Assembly: GCF_902859765.1 (NCBI RefSeq)
Contig: NZ_CADIJV010000013.1
Span: 1 to 64,000 of the forward strand
Source of the DNA: Achromobacter pulmonis
GTDB taxonomy: Bacteria; Pseudomonadota; Gammaproteobacteria; Burkholderiales; Burkholderiaceae_B
DNA: 64,000 bases
Direction of reading: 5' to 3'
A program made the position numbers and the translations under genes. Under the pieces are notes generated by a model that saw only the letters and a list, made by a program, of their open reading frames with translations, ran no database searches and had not been told where the DNA came from. Shown here piece after piece: positions 27,601-36,794 of this stretch (the stretch's first letter is position 1; each line of letters opens with the position of its first letter).

Positions 27601-28332
27601 ATTGACGGGTGTGTCGGTATCGGCGGGCGTGTCGGTATTGACGGGTGCGTCGGTATCGACGGGCGTGTCGGTCTTGACGGGTGTGTCGGTCTCGACAGGC
27701 GCGTCGGTCTCGGCTGGTGGGACCGTGTCGTCGGGCGGGACTGGCGTGTCGGGCGCAGGCTCGACGGGAACGGCGGTAGGGCCTGGGTCGGCGGACGTAC
27801 TGGAGTCGTCAGGCGTGCCGGTATCAGCGGGTGGGAGAGGCGCGACGGGTATGGGTTCAACGGGCACCGGCTCGACAGGAACAGGCTCGGCGGGAACGGC
27901 GGCTGGGTCCGGGTCGGCGGGCGTGTCCGTATCGGCGTGGGCGTCAGGATCTGCGGGCGCGTCAGGATCGTCAGGAAGCGCCGGCGCAACCGGGGCGGCC
28001 GGTTCATCAGGATTGTCGGGTGCGACCGGATCGACAGTCACGACAGGCTCGTCGCGCGTACCTGGGTCCACCGGCTCGACAGGCGCAACCGGAACCACTG
28101 GAACAACCGGAACAACCGGAACAACTGGATCCACCGGCGCGGCTGGCGCCGCCGTGTTCTCGCTACCGCTGCCGCCGCCTGCGGGGCCGGGCAGGGGCGC
28201 GTTCGCCCCCGAGGCGCCTTGACGCGAACCGCCACCGCCACCGCCACCGCCACCGCAGGCGGCCAGGATGGACAGGGCAAGAATGGACAGGGCGCGTCGG
28301 GATGCGATCCGCAGGGATCCGGGTGTGCGCAT
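24646..28332 (-). CDS. SphB1-like subtilisin autotransporter lipoprotein
   Basis: 1228 residues from the ATG at 28332 (GGAGA upstream); the longer frame has no signal peptide at its start. The signal peptide ends in a lipobox (LSILAAC) followed by seven or more glycines. Then come a Pro/Val/Asp-rich linker and twenty TDTPV-type hexapeptides (nt 27359-27718). The S8 protease domain has the triad in GVIDNGF, TTHGAMVSRVLAG and LTGTSFAAPMVAATA. An autotransporter-associated repeat (GGTGTLVLWGQNSYAGTTTI) leads to a C-terminal barrel ending WRFP, with proline after the usual terminal aromatic residue. Lipobox, Gly/Pro-rich stem, subtilase and barrel are the features of Bordetella SphB1, which matures FHA at the cell surface. 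No FHA gene is in the window, so the substrate is open. Confidence 0.9.
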   Translation of the reverse strand: MRTPGSLRIASRRALSILALSILAACGGGGGGGGGSRQGASGANAPLPGPAGGGSGSENTAAPAAPVDPVVPVVPVVPVVPVAPVEPVDPGTRDEPVVTVDPVAPDNPDEPAAPVAPALPDDPDAPADPDAHADTDTPADPDPAAVPAEPVPVEPVPVEPIPVAPLPPADTGTPDDSSTSADPGPTAVPVEPAPDTPVPPDDTVPPAETDAPVETDTPVKTDTPVDTDAPVNTDTPADTDTPVNTDTPADTDTPVKTDTPVDTDAPVNTDTPVDTDAPVNTDTPVNTDTPVDTDTPVNTDTPADTDTPVNTDTPVNTDTSADTDTSAGPTAVPVEPAEPLPAPIPIGPPVPISDGGIPGWRPTSPMPAVPLVTAFDGTGVNVGVIDNGFEADPAKDHHKTAVAGALREVIAPESAEPTDARGAVTTHGAMVSRVLAGQSVAGDSFPRGVATGVNLYQANRPTSFSNVHLQNLMTAMNARGVRIINNSWSFTIVASQALPDGSEARPDSATVRGYFPMYLTAVTRNNQLLVWANGNESRDNPYLIAGAPYVMPALERGWLTVTQLESGADNLALWSDACGVAANWCLSVRTRAKSLTGTSFAAPMVAATAALVAQAYPWMDNSALRQTVLSTTDDLGDRARFGWGKLNIERAVRGPALFDTRLTLGGDFVASFDDMRSEFFNDIGGDAGLTKGGTGTLVLWGQNSYAGTTTINNGTVELYGSLAGDIAIQPDGALSADGGVARRSVDNRGTLRTDGNGLHILGDYTAEREANLTTQLGTALTVDGAASLNDSTLVVTKPDDAYVVMSRETAVKAGAVIGRFGTVTAGAGLLYAVSPDYSATQVDLNVARKDVAEVAQGLYAGQPGRLAAAQAVETAFQAADEKALGAEARVSDAFVAGAAQLQAVADATSLAAALDSVSGQIHASSQALAFQQAQTVDRALTDRLDDLAPSGARTGGWVNMIGATGRLRQSGYASANTRLYGGQAGFDHAINADTVVGIALAWSDAKASFDSYGGRARSQGAGLSLYARLGADQGPYVAARAGHEWIHADVRRDVLVGATTRLDSGRADGLTSLYLEAGHAFAGHGSRLTPFVGLSHDHLRRGAIDEGSHPFALKSGARAYDQSAGLLGLRLRAAPVDWAGGLTTFSAYGAYRYGNPARLDFTAAFGGAPDASFQVEGIGLPRHSGWVGMGVRAQLGNALSWFVNGTLQFGRGGVASNGLSAGLRWRFP
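27359..27718 (-). repeat. Minisatellite: 20 units of 18 bp in the autotransporter stem
   Basis: Twenty tandem units (plus-strand consensus GTGTCGGTATTGACGGGT) encode hexapeptides [T]DTPV[N/D/K] or close variants. All units keep the 18-base length, so copy changes leave the frame intact. Four or five unit variants recur in blocks, indicating past duplication by slippage or recombination. Confidence 0.95.
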
Positions 28333-28745
28333 GGTGGGACGGGTCTCCGTGAACGTCTGGGCCTCGCGAGCGAGGCGTGAAGGGGGGCATTGCCCTTGAG
28401 CCAGTCCCGGTTCTTTGCAATGCCCCGGGCTCGACGCCGCACCATGCTCACCGCCGCGCATTAACCCGACGTTAGCGGGCGGCGAGACTGCAAAAGCGCG
28501 CGCGCGTTCTCGGACTGAACAACGGATTTGTCCACCGTCCCACGCGCTGCGCGCGCATTGCAAAAATTTATAGAGGCCTTAAGCAAATGCTTGAACCAGC
28601 AGCGGGAAAAGTCGCAAAAACCCGCTTTTCCTAGTGTTATCCCGGCCGGTGCCTTGGTCCTACGATGCAAGTCCGGCTCAACACAGCCCCGGCACAACAA
28701 CAGGCGGTATCACGCCATCGGGCCGCGGCACCCTAGGGAGCAAGC
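28333..28745. other. 413-bp spacer between divergent autotransporter and chemoreceptor genes
   Basis: No gene is seen. The middle (about 28555-28645) is AT-richer, with a minus-strand TATAAA (about 28568-28573), the small palindrome AAGCA-AA-TGCTT (28581-28592) and a plus-strand TTTTCCTA. These are plausible promoter elements for both genes, but none fits a consensus well. Confidence 0.4.
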
Positions 28746-30353
28746 ATGTTTCGGCTTTTTTCTGGTTTGCGTATCCGTGCCCGCCTGTCGGGCGCATTTC
28801 TGATGGTGGCGCTATTGGGAGGCGCGATCGGCGCTTTCGGCGTCTGGGCCATGGCCCGCATCAACGACATGAACACCGAGCTTTACGATGTCGAGCTGCG
28901 TGGCCTGACCGCAATCAAGGACGCCAACCTCCAACTGGTGTACGCCGGCCGCGCCCGCAACAGCTACCTGGCGGCGACCAGCGAGCGCGAGCGCGAGGCC
29001 ATCCGTCAGCAGTTCGACACCGCCGTGAGCAAGCTGGACGCGTTGCGCGAGCGCGCCCATGGCTACTTCCACACCGAGGAAGGGCGCCGCATGCTGGTGT
29101 CGTTCAAACAGATGGAAGACGCCTGGCGGCGCGACGCCGATGCGTTCTTCAACGAAGCCGCCAGACTGCCGCTGATGCAGAAGGATCCACGCGCCGTCGA
29201 GATCGAAAAGCAGTTGATCGCGTCTTCGGAAATGCTGGACGCCCTCATGGCAAAACTCGCCCGCAACAAGGAAAACGCCACCGCGCAGTCGGTGCAGGCC
29301 GGTTCCGATCTGTATGAGCGCACCCGCGACATCATGGTCGCGCTGTCGTTCGGCGGCGTGGCGCTCGGGATTCTACTGGGCTGGCTGATGACGCGCGGCA
29401 TCGTCGGGCCGCTCGGCCAGGCGGTGAACGCGGCGCGCCAGGTGGCCGCCGGCGACCTGACCGGCGACATCCGCGTTCTCAGCCGCGATGAGACCGGTGA
29501 CCTGATGACCGCGCTCAAGGACATGAACGACGGCCTGGCGTGCATTGTGCGCGACGTGCGCGATGGCTGCGAAGGCATTGCCGCGGCCTCTTCCGAGATC
29601 GCGCAGGGCAATGCCGATCTGTCGCAACGCACCGAGGCGCAGGCGGCGTCGCTGGAAGAAACCGCGGCGTCGATGGAGCAACTGACCAGCACCGTGCAGT
29701 TGAACGCCAACCATGCGAGTCAGGCCGAGCAGCTCGTCACCCGCGCCTCCAGCGTGGCCACGCGCGGCGGCGAGGAAGTCGACGGCGTGGTGCGAACCAT
29801 GGAAGCGATCGCGGAAAGCTCGCGCCGGATCGCCGACATCACGAACGTGATAGATGGCATCGCGTTTCAGACCAATATCCTGGCGCTCAATGCCGCCGTC
29901 GAAGCCGCGCGCGCTGGCGCGCAGGGCCGCGGCTTCGCGGTGGTGGCCGGCGAGGTCCGCACGCTGGCGCAGCGTTCGGCGGTGGCGGCCAAGGAAATCA
30001 ACGCGCTGATCAACGAATCGGTCAGCCGCGTCGAGGACGGCACCCGCCAGGCCGACGAGGCCGGCCGCACCATGCGGGAAGTGGTGGAGAGCGTGCACCG
30101 CACCGTGACGCTGGTTCGCGAGATCGCGGGCGCCTCGGTCGAACAGTCCACCGGCATCGGCCAGGTCAATCAGGCCGTGGCGCAGATGGACGACGTCACC
30201 CAGCAGAACGCCGCGCTGGTGGAGCAGGCCGCCGCCGCGGCCGTCAGCATGCGCGAGCAGTCCGGCCGGTTGGCGCAGCAAGTGCGGCGCTTCAAGGTGC
30301 ATGCGGAGGCGGTGCCGGTGGGGCCGGCCGGGGCCGGCGCCACGCCGCCCTGA
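28746..30353 (+). CDS. Methyl-accepting chemotaxis protein, four-helix-bundle sensor
   Basis: 535 residues. TM1 about 11-33, periplasmic four-helix-bundle ligand domain to about 190, TM2 about 196-216, HAMP ([24 protein letters not shown]), then the cytoplasmic signalling hairpin with its tip ending in [34 protein letters not shown] lies 7 bases before the ATG. There is no C-terminal CheR-docking NWETF-like pentapeptide. It belongs to the Tar-like 4HB class whose ligands are often amino or organic acids. It stands alone; the chemotaxis operon is not in the window. Confidence 0.95.
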   Translation: MFRLFSGLRIRARLSGAFLMVALLGGAIGAFGVWAMARINDMNTELYDVELRGLTAIKDANLQLVYAGRARNSYLAATSEREREAIRQQFDTAVSKLDALRERAHGYFHTEEGRRMLVSFKQMEDAWRRDADAFFNEAARLPLMQKDPRAVEIEKQLIASSEMLDALMAKLARNKENATAQSVQAGSDLYERTRDIMVALSFGGVALGILLGWLMTRGIVGPLGQAVNAARQVAAGDLTGDIRVLSRDETGDLMTALKDMNDGLACIVRDVRDGCEGIAAASSEIAQGNADLSQRTEAQAASLEETAASMEQLTSTVQLNANHASQAEQLVTRASSVATRGGEEVDGVVRTMEAIAESSRRIADITNVIDGIAFQTNILALNAAVEAARAGAQGRGFAVVAGEVRTLAQRSAVAAKEINALINESVSRVEDGTRQADEAGRTMREVVESVHRTVTLVREIAGASVEQSTGIGQVNQAVAQMDDVTQQNAALVEQAAAAAVSMREQSGRLAQQVRRFKVHAEAVPVGPAGAGATPP

Positions 30354-30437
30354 CGGCAGGCTCGGGGTATTCCCGGCTAAGACAATTCCGGTTTTTTTCG
30401 AGGACGAAATCAGCACTTCTCCGGCTGGTAGATTGAG

Positions 30438-30450
30438 TTTCACAGTGAAA
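30438..30450. promoter_or_regulatory. Perfect palindrome upstream of the esterase autotransporter
   Basis: TTTCAC-A-GTGAAA lies 124 bases before the esterase start in an AT-richer stretch; a CGTTCGTTTTGGTAAACG element follows. It is a possible operator; the binding protein is unknown. Confidence 0.45.
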
Positions 30451-30573
30451 TCAAACGTTCGTTTTGGTAAACGCTGTTCAAAAAAACTGTCGCATGGCGT
30501 GCTGCCAAGCCAAGTGCCTGAGCGGGCGGCCATGACGATGGCTTCGACTCAATAAACTGGAGGAGACAGTCGC

Positions 30574-32928
30574 ATGATTGATTCAAGGTACCCGAAGCGC
30601 CGGCGCAAGGCGCGGATGATGGCGATCGCGCTGGCCGCCGTGCTGGGCCCCCAACTGAACGCCCTGGCCTCGCCCTATGACGAGGTCATTTTCCTGGGCG
30701 ATTCGCTCACTGATACCGGGGCAATCGCCGCAAAGTCGTTTACCGGGAAGTATGTACTCGGGCCGGATGGAAGGTCCCTGCCGGAGTATTTCATGCAAGG
30801 TCCGGGGCAGGCCGAGGCGCAAAAGGCTACGGATCTGATCATGGGCCAAATTAAAGCGAATAGGGCAGACGTAGTTGATTTTGCACAACAAGCTGTCCAG
30901 GACGCAATATTAAAAGCTGCCAGTTCGTGGCTAGGCGGCGCTATGTCGTGGGTGGGCGGCCCTCTAAATAGCGCCGTCTCACCGCAGATACCCGATCTCG
31001 TCGATCAAGCGATGGTGACGGGAAAACCCCGGATTCTAGAGGTATTGAAGACCCAGGTCCTGCCAAATTATGCCCTCCACCTGGCGCAGCCATTATCCCG
31101 CGCCGCATCCACGATGACGGTAGCCGACACGGCCTACATTCTCTGGGGCAGGCCCCTGCTGCCCGCCCACACGACCAATCCGGATTCCACCTGGGCGTTC
31201 CATCTGGCCCGGGCCTTGGGTGGTGGCAATGCGGATGCCTGGAAACCGGCGGGGGATGGCGGCAACAACTACGCCTGGGGCGGCGCGCGCACGACACAGG
31301 CCACCCAATACCTATTGCCCGAGCTGGATACCGGGATGGGGAAAGTGTCCCTGCACTACATGATTCCCTCGGTCAAAGATCAGATCTCGGCGCTGTTGCA
31401 GAGCCGCCCTGGGGGCCTGAGCCGCAACGGCCTGTATTCGGTCTGGGTGGGCGCCAACGATCTGATGGCGACGATGGAGACCTATCAAGGTTCGTTGGCG
31501 GTACCCGTGACGCGGGCCGACGCCGCACGGCAGGTGCTGGCGATCTCCGGCCAGACCGCCGTCGACGTCGCCGGCCAGGTCATGCGCTTGCGCGACGCCG
31601 GCGCGGGCACCGTGCTCGTCGTCAACCTGCCCGACATTGGCCGCACCCCCCGGGCGCTGGGCTTGCCGGCCCAGGCGCGCAGCCTGTTGAGCTACATGGC
31701 CTCGACCTTCAATGATTCGCTGAACAGCCAGCTCGCGGATTACCAGGGCAACCTGGTCGCCCTTGATGTCCATGGTCTGCTCAATGAGGTGATCGACCAT
31801 CCGCAGCGCTACGGCCTGCGCAACGTGACCACGCCCGCGTGTGGGGCCGAGGCGGCGATCTGGTGCGGCCGCGCCAACCTGGTGGCGCCCGATGCGGACC
31901 GTACCTATCTGTTCGCGGACGGCATCCACCCCAGCGGCATCGGGCACGCGCTGCTGTCCGATTACGTGCTGTCGGTGCTGCAGGCGCCCACCCGCATCGG
32001 CCTGCTGGCCGAAGCGCCGGTGGCGGGCACGCGCGCCAGCCTGTCCGCGATCGGAGACCGTCTGCGCGTGCGTGACAACACCTCCGGCGTGCAGACCTAT
32101 GCCTCGTATCAGCGCGCCAGCGATAGCCAGCGTGGCGGCGACGCCTGGAAGCCCGGCTTCGGCAACCGCATGGACATGTTGCTCATTGGCATCGACGGCG
32201 GCGTTGGCCAGAACTGGCTCGTGGGGGTCGGCGCGTCCCAGGTCCAGCACCACGCCACGCTGGGACGGGACGCCGGCTGGTTCCGCCTTGGCCAGACCCA
32301 GTTGTCGGCGTACGGCCGTTATCGCACGGGCGATTGGTCGGCGGCGCTGATCGGTAGCGTTGGCTACCTGAGCTATGGCGACGTGGCCCGCGAGTTCGCC
32401 ATCGGGCCTGCCCGCTTGCGCGAGCAGGGTTCGACTACTGGGACGACCTCCGCCTTGTCCGCCTCGACGCAATACGACTGGCATGCGGGCGCCTTCACGT
32501 TGATCCCTTCGCTCGGCCTGACCTGGCAAAACATCAATGTCAGGGGCTACAACGAGTCGCGCGATGGCGGGCGCACCGCGACCAGCATGAATTACCGCGA
32601 ACAGACCCGGCGCTCGCTGGCGTCCACGCTGGGGCTGCGCCTGCAGGCCGATCTGCGCCATGGCGAGTACCTGTGGCGACCCTACGCCGGCCTGGCCTGG
32701 GAGCACGAGTTCCAGCGCAAGACCCGCGAAGTGCGCGGCCACTTGCGCGGCATGGCGGGCAGCTTCGGGCAGACCATCGCAATGGCGCCGGCCGACCGCA
32801 TGCTGGTCTCGGCCGGCCTGAGCGTCGCCAATGGCGGCGCCTGGAGCGGGCGGGTGGGCTACCAGGGCCGCTATGGCGGCGGGGAGCAGTCGCGAGCGGT
32901 GCAGGCCTCGGTGCAATACCGGTTCTAG
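30574..32928 (+). CDS. GDSL-esterase autotransporter with an inserted helical segment
   Basis: 784 residues; GGAGGAG precedes the ATG. A basic N-terminal signal peptide (RRRKARMMAIALAAVLGPQLNA, ending NALAS) leads to a GDSL passenger: block I FLGDSLTDTG, block III GANDLM and block V DGIHPSGIGH with the Asp-His pair. The C-terminal 12-strand barrel ends in SVQYRF. It belongs to the EstA/BatB-type surface esterases. Between block I and the block-II-like NNYAWGGA there are about 165 residues, including an Ala/Gln-rich stretch with few homologous features, where EstA-type proteins have far fewer; the DNA at 30720-31130 is also visibly AT-richer than its surroundings. This looks like a domain insertion. 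Confidence 0.9.
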   Translation: MIDSRYPKRRRKARMMAIALAAVLGPQLNALASPYDEVIFLGDSLTDTGAIAAKSFTGKYVLGPDGRSLPEYFMQGPGQAEAQKATDLIMGQIKANRADVVDFAQQAVQDAILKAASSWLGGAMSWVGGPLNSAVSPQIPDLVDQAMVTGKPRILEVLKTQVLPNYALHLAQPLSRAASTMTVADTAYILWGRPLLPAHTTNPDSTWAFHLARALGGGNADAWKPAGDGGNNYAWGGARTTQATQYLLPELDTGMGKVSLHYMIPSVKDQISALLQSRPGGLSRNGLYSVWVGANDLMATMETYQGSLAVPVTRADAARQVLAISGQTAVDVAGQVMRLRDAGAGTVLVVNLPDIGRTPRALGLPAQARSLLSYMASTFNDSLNSQLADYQGNLVALDVHGLLNEVIDHPQRYGLRNVTTPACGAEAAIWCGRANLVAPDADRTYLFADGIHPSGIGHALLSDYVLSVLQAPTRIGLLAEAPVAGTRASLSAIGDRLRVRDNTSGVQTYASYQRASDSQRGGDAWKPGFGNRMDMLLIGIDGGVGQNWLVGVGASQVQHHATLGRDAGWFRLGQTQLSAYGRYRTGDWSAALIGSVGYLSYGDVAREFAIGPARLREQGSTTGTTSALSASTQYDWHAGAFTLIPSLGLTWQNINVRGYNESRDGGRTATSMNYREQTRRSLASTLGLRLQADLRHGEYLWRPYAGLAWEHEFQRKTREVRGHLRGMAGSFGQTIAMAPADRMLVSAGLSVANGGAWSGRVGYQGRYGGGEQSRAVQASVQYRF

Positions 32929-35354
32929 CCGCGCGCCGCGCTGGCCGCCATGCGGCGGCACAGCGCGGCGGCGTCTTCGTAGGGCCGGTCGGGGTCGGGT
33001 TTGGCCACCGGCTGGAATTCCAGGATGCATTTGCCGCCGTCCTTCAGGCCCACCTGCAGCGGCAGCGCATACGCGTCATCCAGGAAGATCTGGCCGCGCC
33101 GGCCCACCAGGGTGATGACATGGCCGCGCCCATCCATCACCGGCAGCCGCTCGGCCAGCGGCTGCCGGTCATCGGCCGACACCGCCGACAGCAGATAGCG
33201 CTGCACCTGGCGCAGATTGAAGTCCACCACCTGCACCGCGCCGCGCGCCGGCTTGAGCGACTGGATGCCGTTGGGCAGGTTGGCGTTGCGCGGCAGGCTG
33301 GTGGTGTTGATCTCGACCGCGCTTTCGCTGTAGGCGGGCAGCTCGGGGATGACCGCGTGGCCCCAGGCGTCAGTCCAGGTCGGCCCGGCCGGCGTCTGGA
33401 TCTCCACCCCGCCCAGGTTGCCGACCTTGGCGATGCCGAACGTATCGCCCACTTGGTGCGGCGAAAACGCCACGGCGCCGCCGGCCGCCACCACCGCGCC
33501 CTGCACGCCCCAGTTGGTCGACACGCCGCCCTGGGCATCGCGGTTGGCCGACAGATTGACGCGGGCATAGCGCGGCAGCGTATCGATCGCCACCGACGAA
33601 TTGACGGCGTGGCCGGGATTGGCCACGCTGGAGCTCAGGTTGTAGCTGAACTGCGGGCTGAGCGTGTCGGAATAGCTCGCCCCGACCGCGCTGCTGTCGC
33701 CGGCCTTGCTGACGTACACGCCGGCGCTGGCGCTACCCAACGGAAAACTGAGCGTCAGGAAATACTGATTGTCCGTGTACGCGCGCGTGTCCGCGCTCAG
33801 GTCCCGGGCCGCCGACAGCGTGACCGACGCGCGTCCGAAACTGCGGTTCCACGACAAGGTGGCGCGTTGACGCGTGGCGTCCACGCCGCCCAGGCGGCTG
33901 GCGGAATAGGTCGCTGACAGCGAGCCCAGCGTGGGCTGGAACCAGGATACGCCGGCCGTATAGGTCTGGCTCGCCCTGGCGCCGGCGCGTGGGTCGCGGG
34001 TGCGTTGCAGCACCTGCGCCAGGTCGCGGTAGTCCTCGGTCTGCCAGGTCGCCGAGACATTGGTGGACAGGCGCTCCAGGGGCGAAAGCGACAGGGTCGC
34101 GGCAATCTGCCGGCCCTGGCGCCTGGCGCCGTCGGCCGAGGCGCTCGACATGCGGATGCCGATCGAGCCGTTGAGGGCGGCGCTGGGCGAGGCGGCGAAG
34201 GTGGCCGCCAGGGCGCGGTAGGGCGCCGACACCAGCAGGCCGGCATTGAGGGTGCTGTGCTCGCCCAGGTTCCAGCCATTGCTCGCGGTGGCCACCAACG
34301 GGGTCTGGCTGTCACTGCCCCGGTAAGCCTGGTAGCGTCCCACCGCGACCGAAAGCCCCGGCGCCGTGGTGTTGCGCACGGCGCCGAAGGAAGCCGCCGG
34401 CACCACGAACTGCTGCCGTTCGCCATTGCTCGCGATCACCTGCACGTCCAGGTCGGCGTTGCCGCTGATGATGGGAACGTCGCTGATGGTGTAGGCGCCG
34501 GCCGGCACCTGCGTCATCAGGATCAACGTGCCCAGTTGCCGCACTTCGATCCGGCTCTGGCCGTTGGCGATGCCGCTGAAGCCGACGCCTGAGGCCTGGG
34601 TCTGGCGCAGCGCGTATTCCGGGAACAGCTGCGCGCCGCGCAGGGTGCCCACGGCGAACAATGAGCCGGTGGGGGATATCTGGCCCGCCTGGAACGTGGC
34701 GCGCAACGCCGGCACGGCGCGCTGCGCATAGGTGTCGCCCTGGGTGAAGGTCGAACGTCCGCCTTGCGAGTAATAGTCCTGGCGGCTGCGCACAATCCAG
34801 TCGGCGATGTTCAGGCCGGTTTCGCTGTAGGCGCGCAGGTACTGATAGCCGGTGTCGCCATTGCCGCTGCGCGCGCCGCTGATGTTGTAGTTGAGCAGGG
34901 CGGCGACACCGCCCGACGCGTATTGCCCCACCATGGATTCCTCGACCGGCGCGCGCGCGGCCAACGGTGTGACGATGTCGACCTGCGCCTGATTCGGCAA
35001 CTGCGTGATGGCGGTTTCGGGGTAGGCCTTGCGATAGTCCGGGCAGTCCTGGTCGGCGGTGCCGTCCGGCACCTTCAGGCCGGCGCGCCGCAGCAGGTCG
35101 GGGGTGAAGCAGAGCGTGCCTTCCTCGTCGAAGCGCACGTCGGCCGTTCCCAGGTCGGCGCCGTTGACCCGCAGGCGTACCCGGGTGACGCCCGGCAGAA
35201 AGCGCGCGGTCTTGCTGAAATAGGCGGCCGTTTCCGGCGAGATGCCCAGCCGGCGCAAGGTCTGCGGGTCGAATTGCTGCGCGAACGCGGCGGGGGAGAC
35301 CATCATGCTGAGCAGGACGGCCAGGCCCACGGCCGGGTACGCGAGCGGGTTCAT
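32925..35354 (-). CDS. Fimbrial usher, cluster 1
   Basis: 809 residues with a signal peptide (MMVSPAAFA-QQ). An N-terminal chaperone-binding region is followed by the 24-strand barrel with plug (VPIISGNADLDVQVIASNGE, GAYTISDVP) and C-terminal domains. Conserved usher features include DYYSQGG and GLNIADWIVRSRQDY. It inserts in the outer membrane and polymerises and exports pilin subunits. Its start overlaps the chaperone stop by four bases (ATGA). It converges with the esterase gene, overlapping it by 4 bases at the stops (32925-32928). It is the last gene of the six-gene fimbrial operon. Confidence 0.9.
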   Translation of the reverse strand: MNPLAYPAVGLAVLLSMMVSPAAFAQQFDPQTLRRLGISPETAAYFSKTARFLPGVTRVRLRVNGADLGTADVRFDEEGTLCFTPDLLRRAGLKVPDGTADQDCPDYRKAYPETAITQLPNQAQVDIVTPLAARAPVEESMVGQYASGGVAALLNYNISGARSGNGDTGYQYLRAYSETGLNIADWIVRSRQDYYSQGGRSTFTQGDTYAQRAVPALRATFQAGQISPTGSLFAVGTLRGAQLFPEYALRQTQASGVGFSGIANGQSRIEVRQLGTLILMTQVPAGAYTISDVPIISGNADLDVQVIASNGERQQFVVPAASFGAVRNTTAPGLSVAVGRYQAYRGSDSQTPLVATASNGWNLGEHSTLNAGLLVSAPYRALAATFAASPSAALNGSIGIRMSSASADGARRQGRQIAATLSLSPLERLSTNVSATWQTEDYRDLAQVLQRTRDPRAGARASQTYTAGVSWFQPTLGSLSATYSASRLGGVDATRQRATLSWNRSFGRASVTLSAARDLSADTRAYTDNQYFLTLSFPLGSASAGVYVSKAGDSSAVGASYSDTLSPQFSYNLSSSVANPGHAVNSSVAIDTLPRYARVNLSANRDAQGGVSTNWGVQGAVVAAGGAVAFSPHQVGDTFGIAKVGNLGGVEIQTPAGPTWTDAWGHAVIPELPAYSESAVEINTTSLPRNANLPNGIQSLKPARGAVQVVDFNLRQVQRYLLSAVSADDRQPLAERLPVMDGRGHVITLVGRRGQIFLDDAYALPLQVGLKDGGKCILEFQPVAKPDPDRPYEDAAALCRRMAASAARG

Positions 35355-36064
35355 TTCCCGGGCGTCGGCTTGCAGCCGTTGCCTAAGGTGATCGCGTGCT
35401 GGCCCGCGGCGTAACCGTAGACGGTCGCCGGCCAGATCGTTACCGTGCCGGTGGCGGCGGCGCGCTTGCCGGCCAGGGGCAGTTCGAAACGTTCACCGGG
35501 CAGCAGATAGGTCTTGGGCAGCGGCAGGTTGACGTTGCCGCTGTCCAGGCGCGCCTGTTGGGCCATTCGCACCACGTAGCCGCTGTCATTGCACAGGCGC
35601 AGTTTGCCGCCGTCGACGCTGGCGCTCAGGCGGGTCCAGGGGTCTTTCAGCTTTTCCAGCCCGCGCGGCTGGATGATCACCGGGATGTTCTGGCGAAAGG
35701 TCGTCTGCACCTGATTGTCGGCATCGCGCGCGAAGGGAATGCCCTCGAAGGTGGCGCGCTTGAGGCGCTGCGTGGCCAGCGGGCCCTTGCGGGTCAGCAT
35801 GAAGCGCACCAACTGCGATTGGCCGGCTTCCAGACGAGCCATCGGCGGGGTCACGACCAGCAGTTCTTCGGTGTCCTCGGCGACGTTCTCGATCGCCGAA
35901 TAGAGCAACACCGGCGCGGTGTCGGTGTTCTGTACGGTCATGGTGCCCTCGCCGGTGGCCTCATCGACGATGAGCACCGAGCTTTCGGGCACCACGCCGG
36001 CGGCGCCGGCGGCGTTGGCCAGCAGGGCGCCGGCCAGGGAAACAAGGGTCAGGAAGGTTTTCAT
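35351..36064 (-). CDS. Fimbrial periplasmic chaperone, cluster 1
   Basis: 237 residues from ATG 36064, which gives a clean signal peptide (MKTFLTLVSLAGALLANAAGAAG). The two-domain PapD-like Ig fold shows the subunit-binding strand motif LEAGQSQLVRFMLTR and the FRQNIPVIIQPRG segment, where the family's conserved basic residues lie. Homologues deliver pilins to the usher by donor-strand complementation. It is coupled to the usher by ATGA overlap. Confidence 0.9.
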   Translation of the reverse strand: MKTFLTLVSLAGALLANAAGAAGVVPESSVLIVDEATGEGTMTVQNTDTAPVLLYSAIENVAEDTEELLVVTPPMARLEAGQSQLVRFMLTRKGPLATQRLKRATFEGIPFARDADNQVQTTFRQNIPVIIQPRGLEKLKDPWTRLSASVDGGKLRLCNDSGYVVRMAQQARLDSGNVNLPLPKTYLLPGERFELPLAGKRAAATGTVTIWPATVYGYAAGQHAITLGNGCKPTPGK

Positions 36065-36129
36065 GGCAGCAGGTAAAAGACGTGTTGATGCCGGCCGCAA
36101 GCGGCCCGCGGTAATGGCCCTCGGAAGGC

Positions 36130-36756
36130 CTACAGGAAAATCGCCGACAGGCTGATCGAGCCGTCGAGCAGGGCCTCGCGGCCCAGGTACAAGGTGGCGG
36201 TCGGTGCGATCGCCGATTCGATCCGCACGCCGGCCGTCAGGCTGCGGCCGCTGGCCGGGCGGCGTTCGCCGCCGCGCGACCAGGCGATCAGGTCGGCGTC
36301 GCCGACTACCGTGTCGTCCTGCATGTCGCGCCAGGTGGCGCCGCCGTCGGACGAGATGATCAGTTGCGCTGGCACGCCATCGAGCGTGGCGCCGTCGCGC
36401 CGCCAGCGCAGCGCGAAAGCGCCCAGTGGCCGGCCGGATGCCCGCCCGAGTCCATGGCTGGTCTGCGGCGTCAGGCCCAGCCTGCCGCCGGCCGCCGGAT
36501 GGGCCGCGCCGTCGCTGGCCGACTGCCGCAAGGCGAGCCTCGCGGGCTGTTCACAGGTCAGCGTGAACTGACGTTGCTGCGGCGGCAACGGGGCGGCCTC
36601 GGCGGCGCGCAACAGGTTGCGCTTGATCCGGCCGTAGTCGATGGCGGCGCCGCCGCCAAGCTGGATCCGGCAGCCGGCCGCGGGCGGCGCCGCCCGGCTC
36701 GGGGCGCCAGGCGCGGCGCCCAGCAGGGCGCAAAGGAGTATCAGGTATGGCTTCAT
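36130..36756 (-). CDS. DUF1120-type fimbrial-associated secreted protein
   Basis: 208 residues with a signal peptide (to SRAAPPAAG). A single Cys pair (GCRIQLGGG; LTCEQPARLAL) and the closing strand SISLSAIFL match the pattern of its three upstream paralogues. The family includes E. coli YhcF/GltF, encoded beside a chaperone-usher pair. It is probably a pilin-like minor subunit. It is the most divergent of the four paralogues. Confidence 0.75.
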   Translation of the reverse strand: MKPYLILLCALLGAAPGAPSRAAPPAAGCRIQLGGGAAIDYGRIKRNLLRAAEAAPLPPQQRQFTLTCEQPARLALRQSASDGAAHPAAGGRLGLTPQTSHGLGRASGRPLGAFALRWRRDGATLDGVPAQLIISSDGGATWRDMQDDTVVGDADLIAWSRGGERRPASGRSLTAGVRIESAIAPTATLYLGREALLDGSISLSAIFL

Positions 36757-36794
36757 GATCCGCCGGCGCTCCCGGCACGAGGCGGCCGCGGCCG

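Noticed and set aside
27149-28222. 357-codon Ser/Gly/Thr/Val frame opposite the autotransporter stem
   Set aside because: The repeat unit is a multiple of three, so all frames stay open; no start signal or signal peptide.
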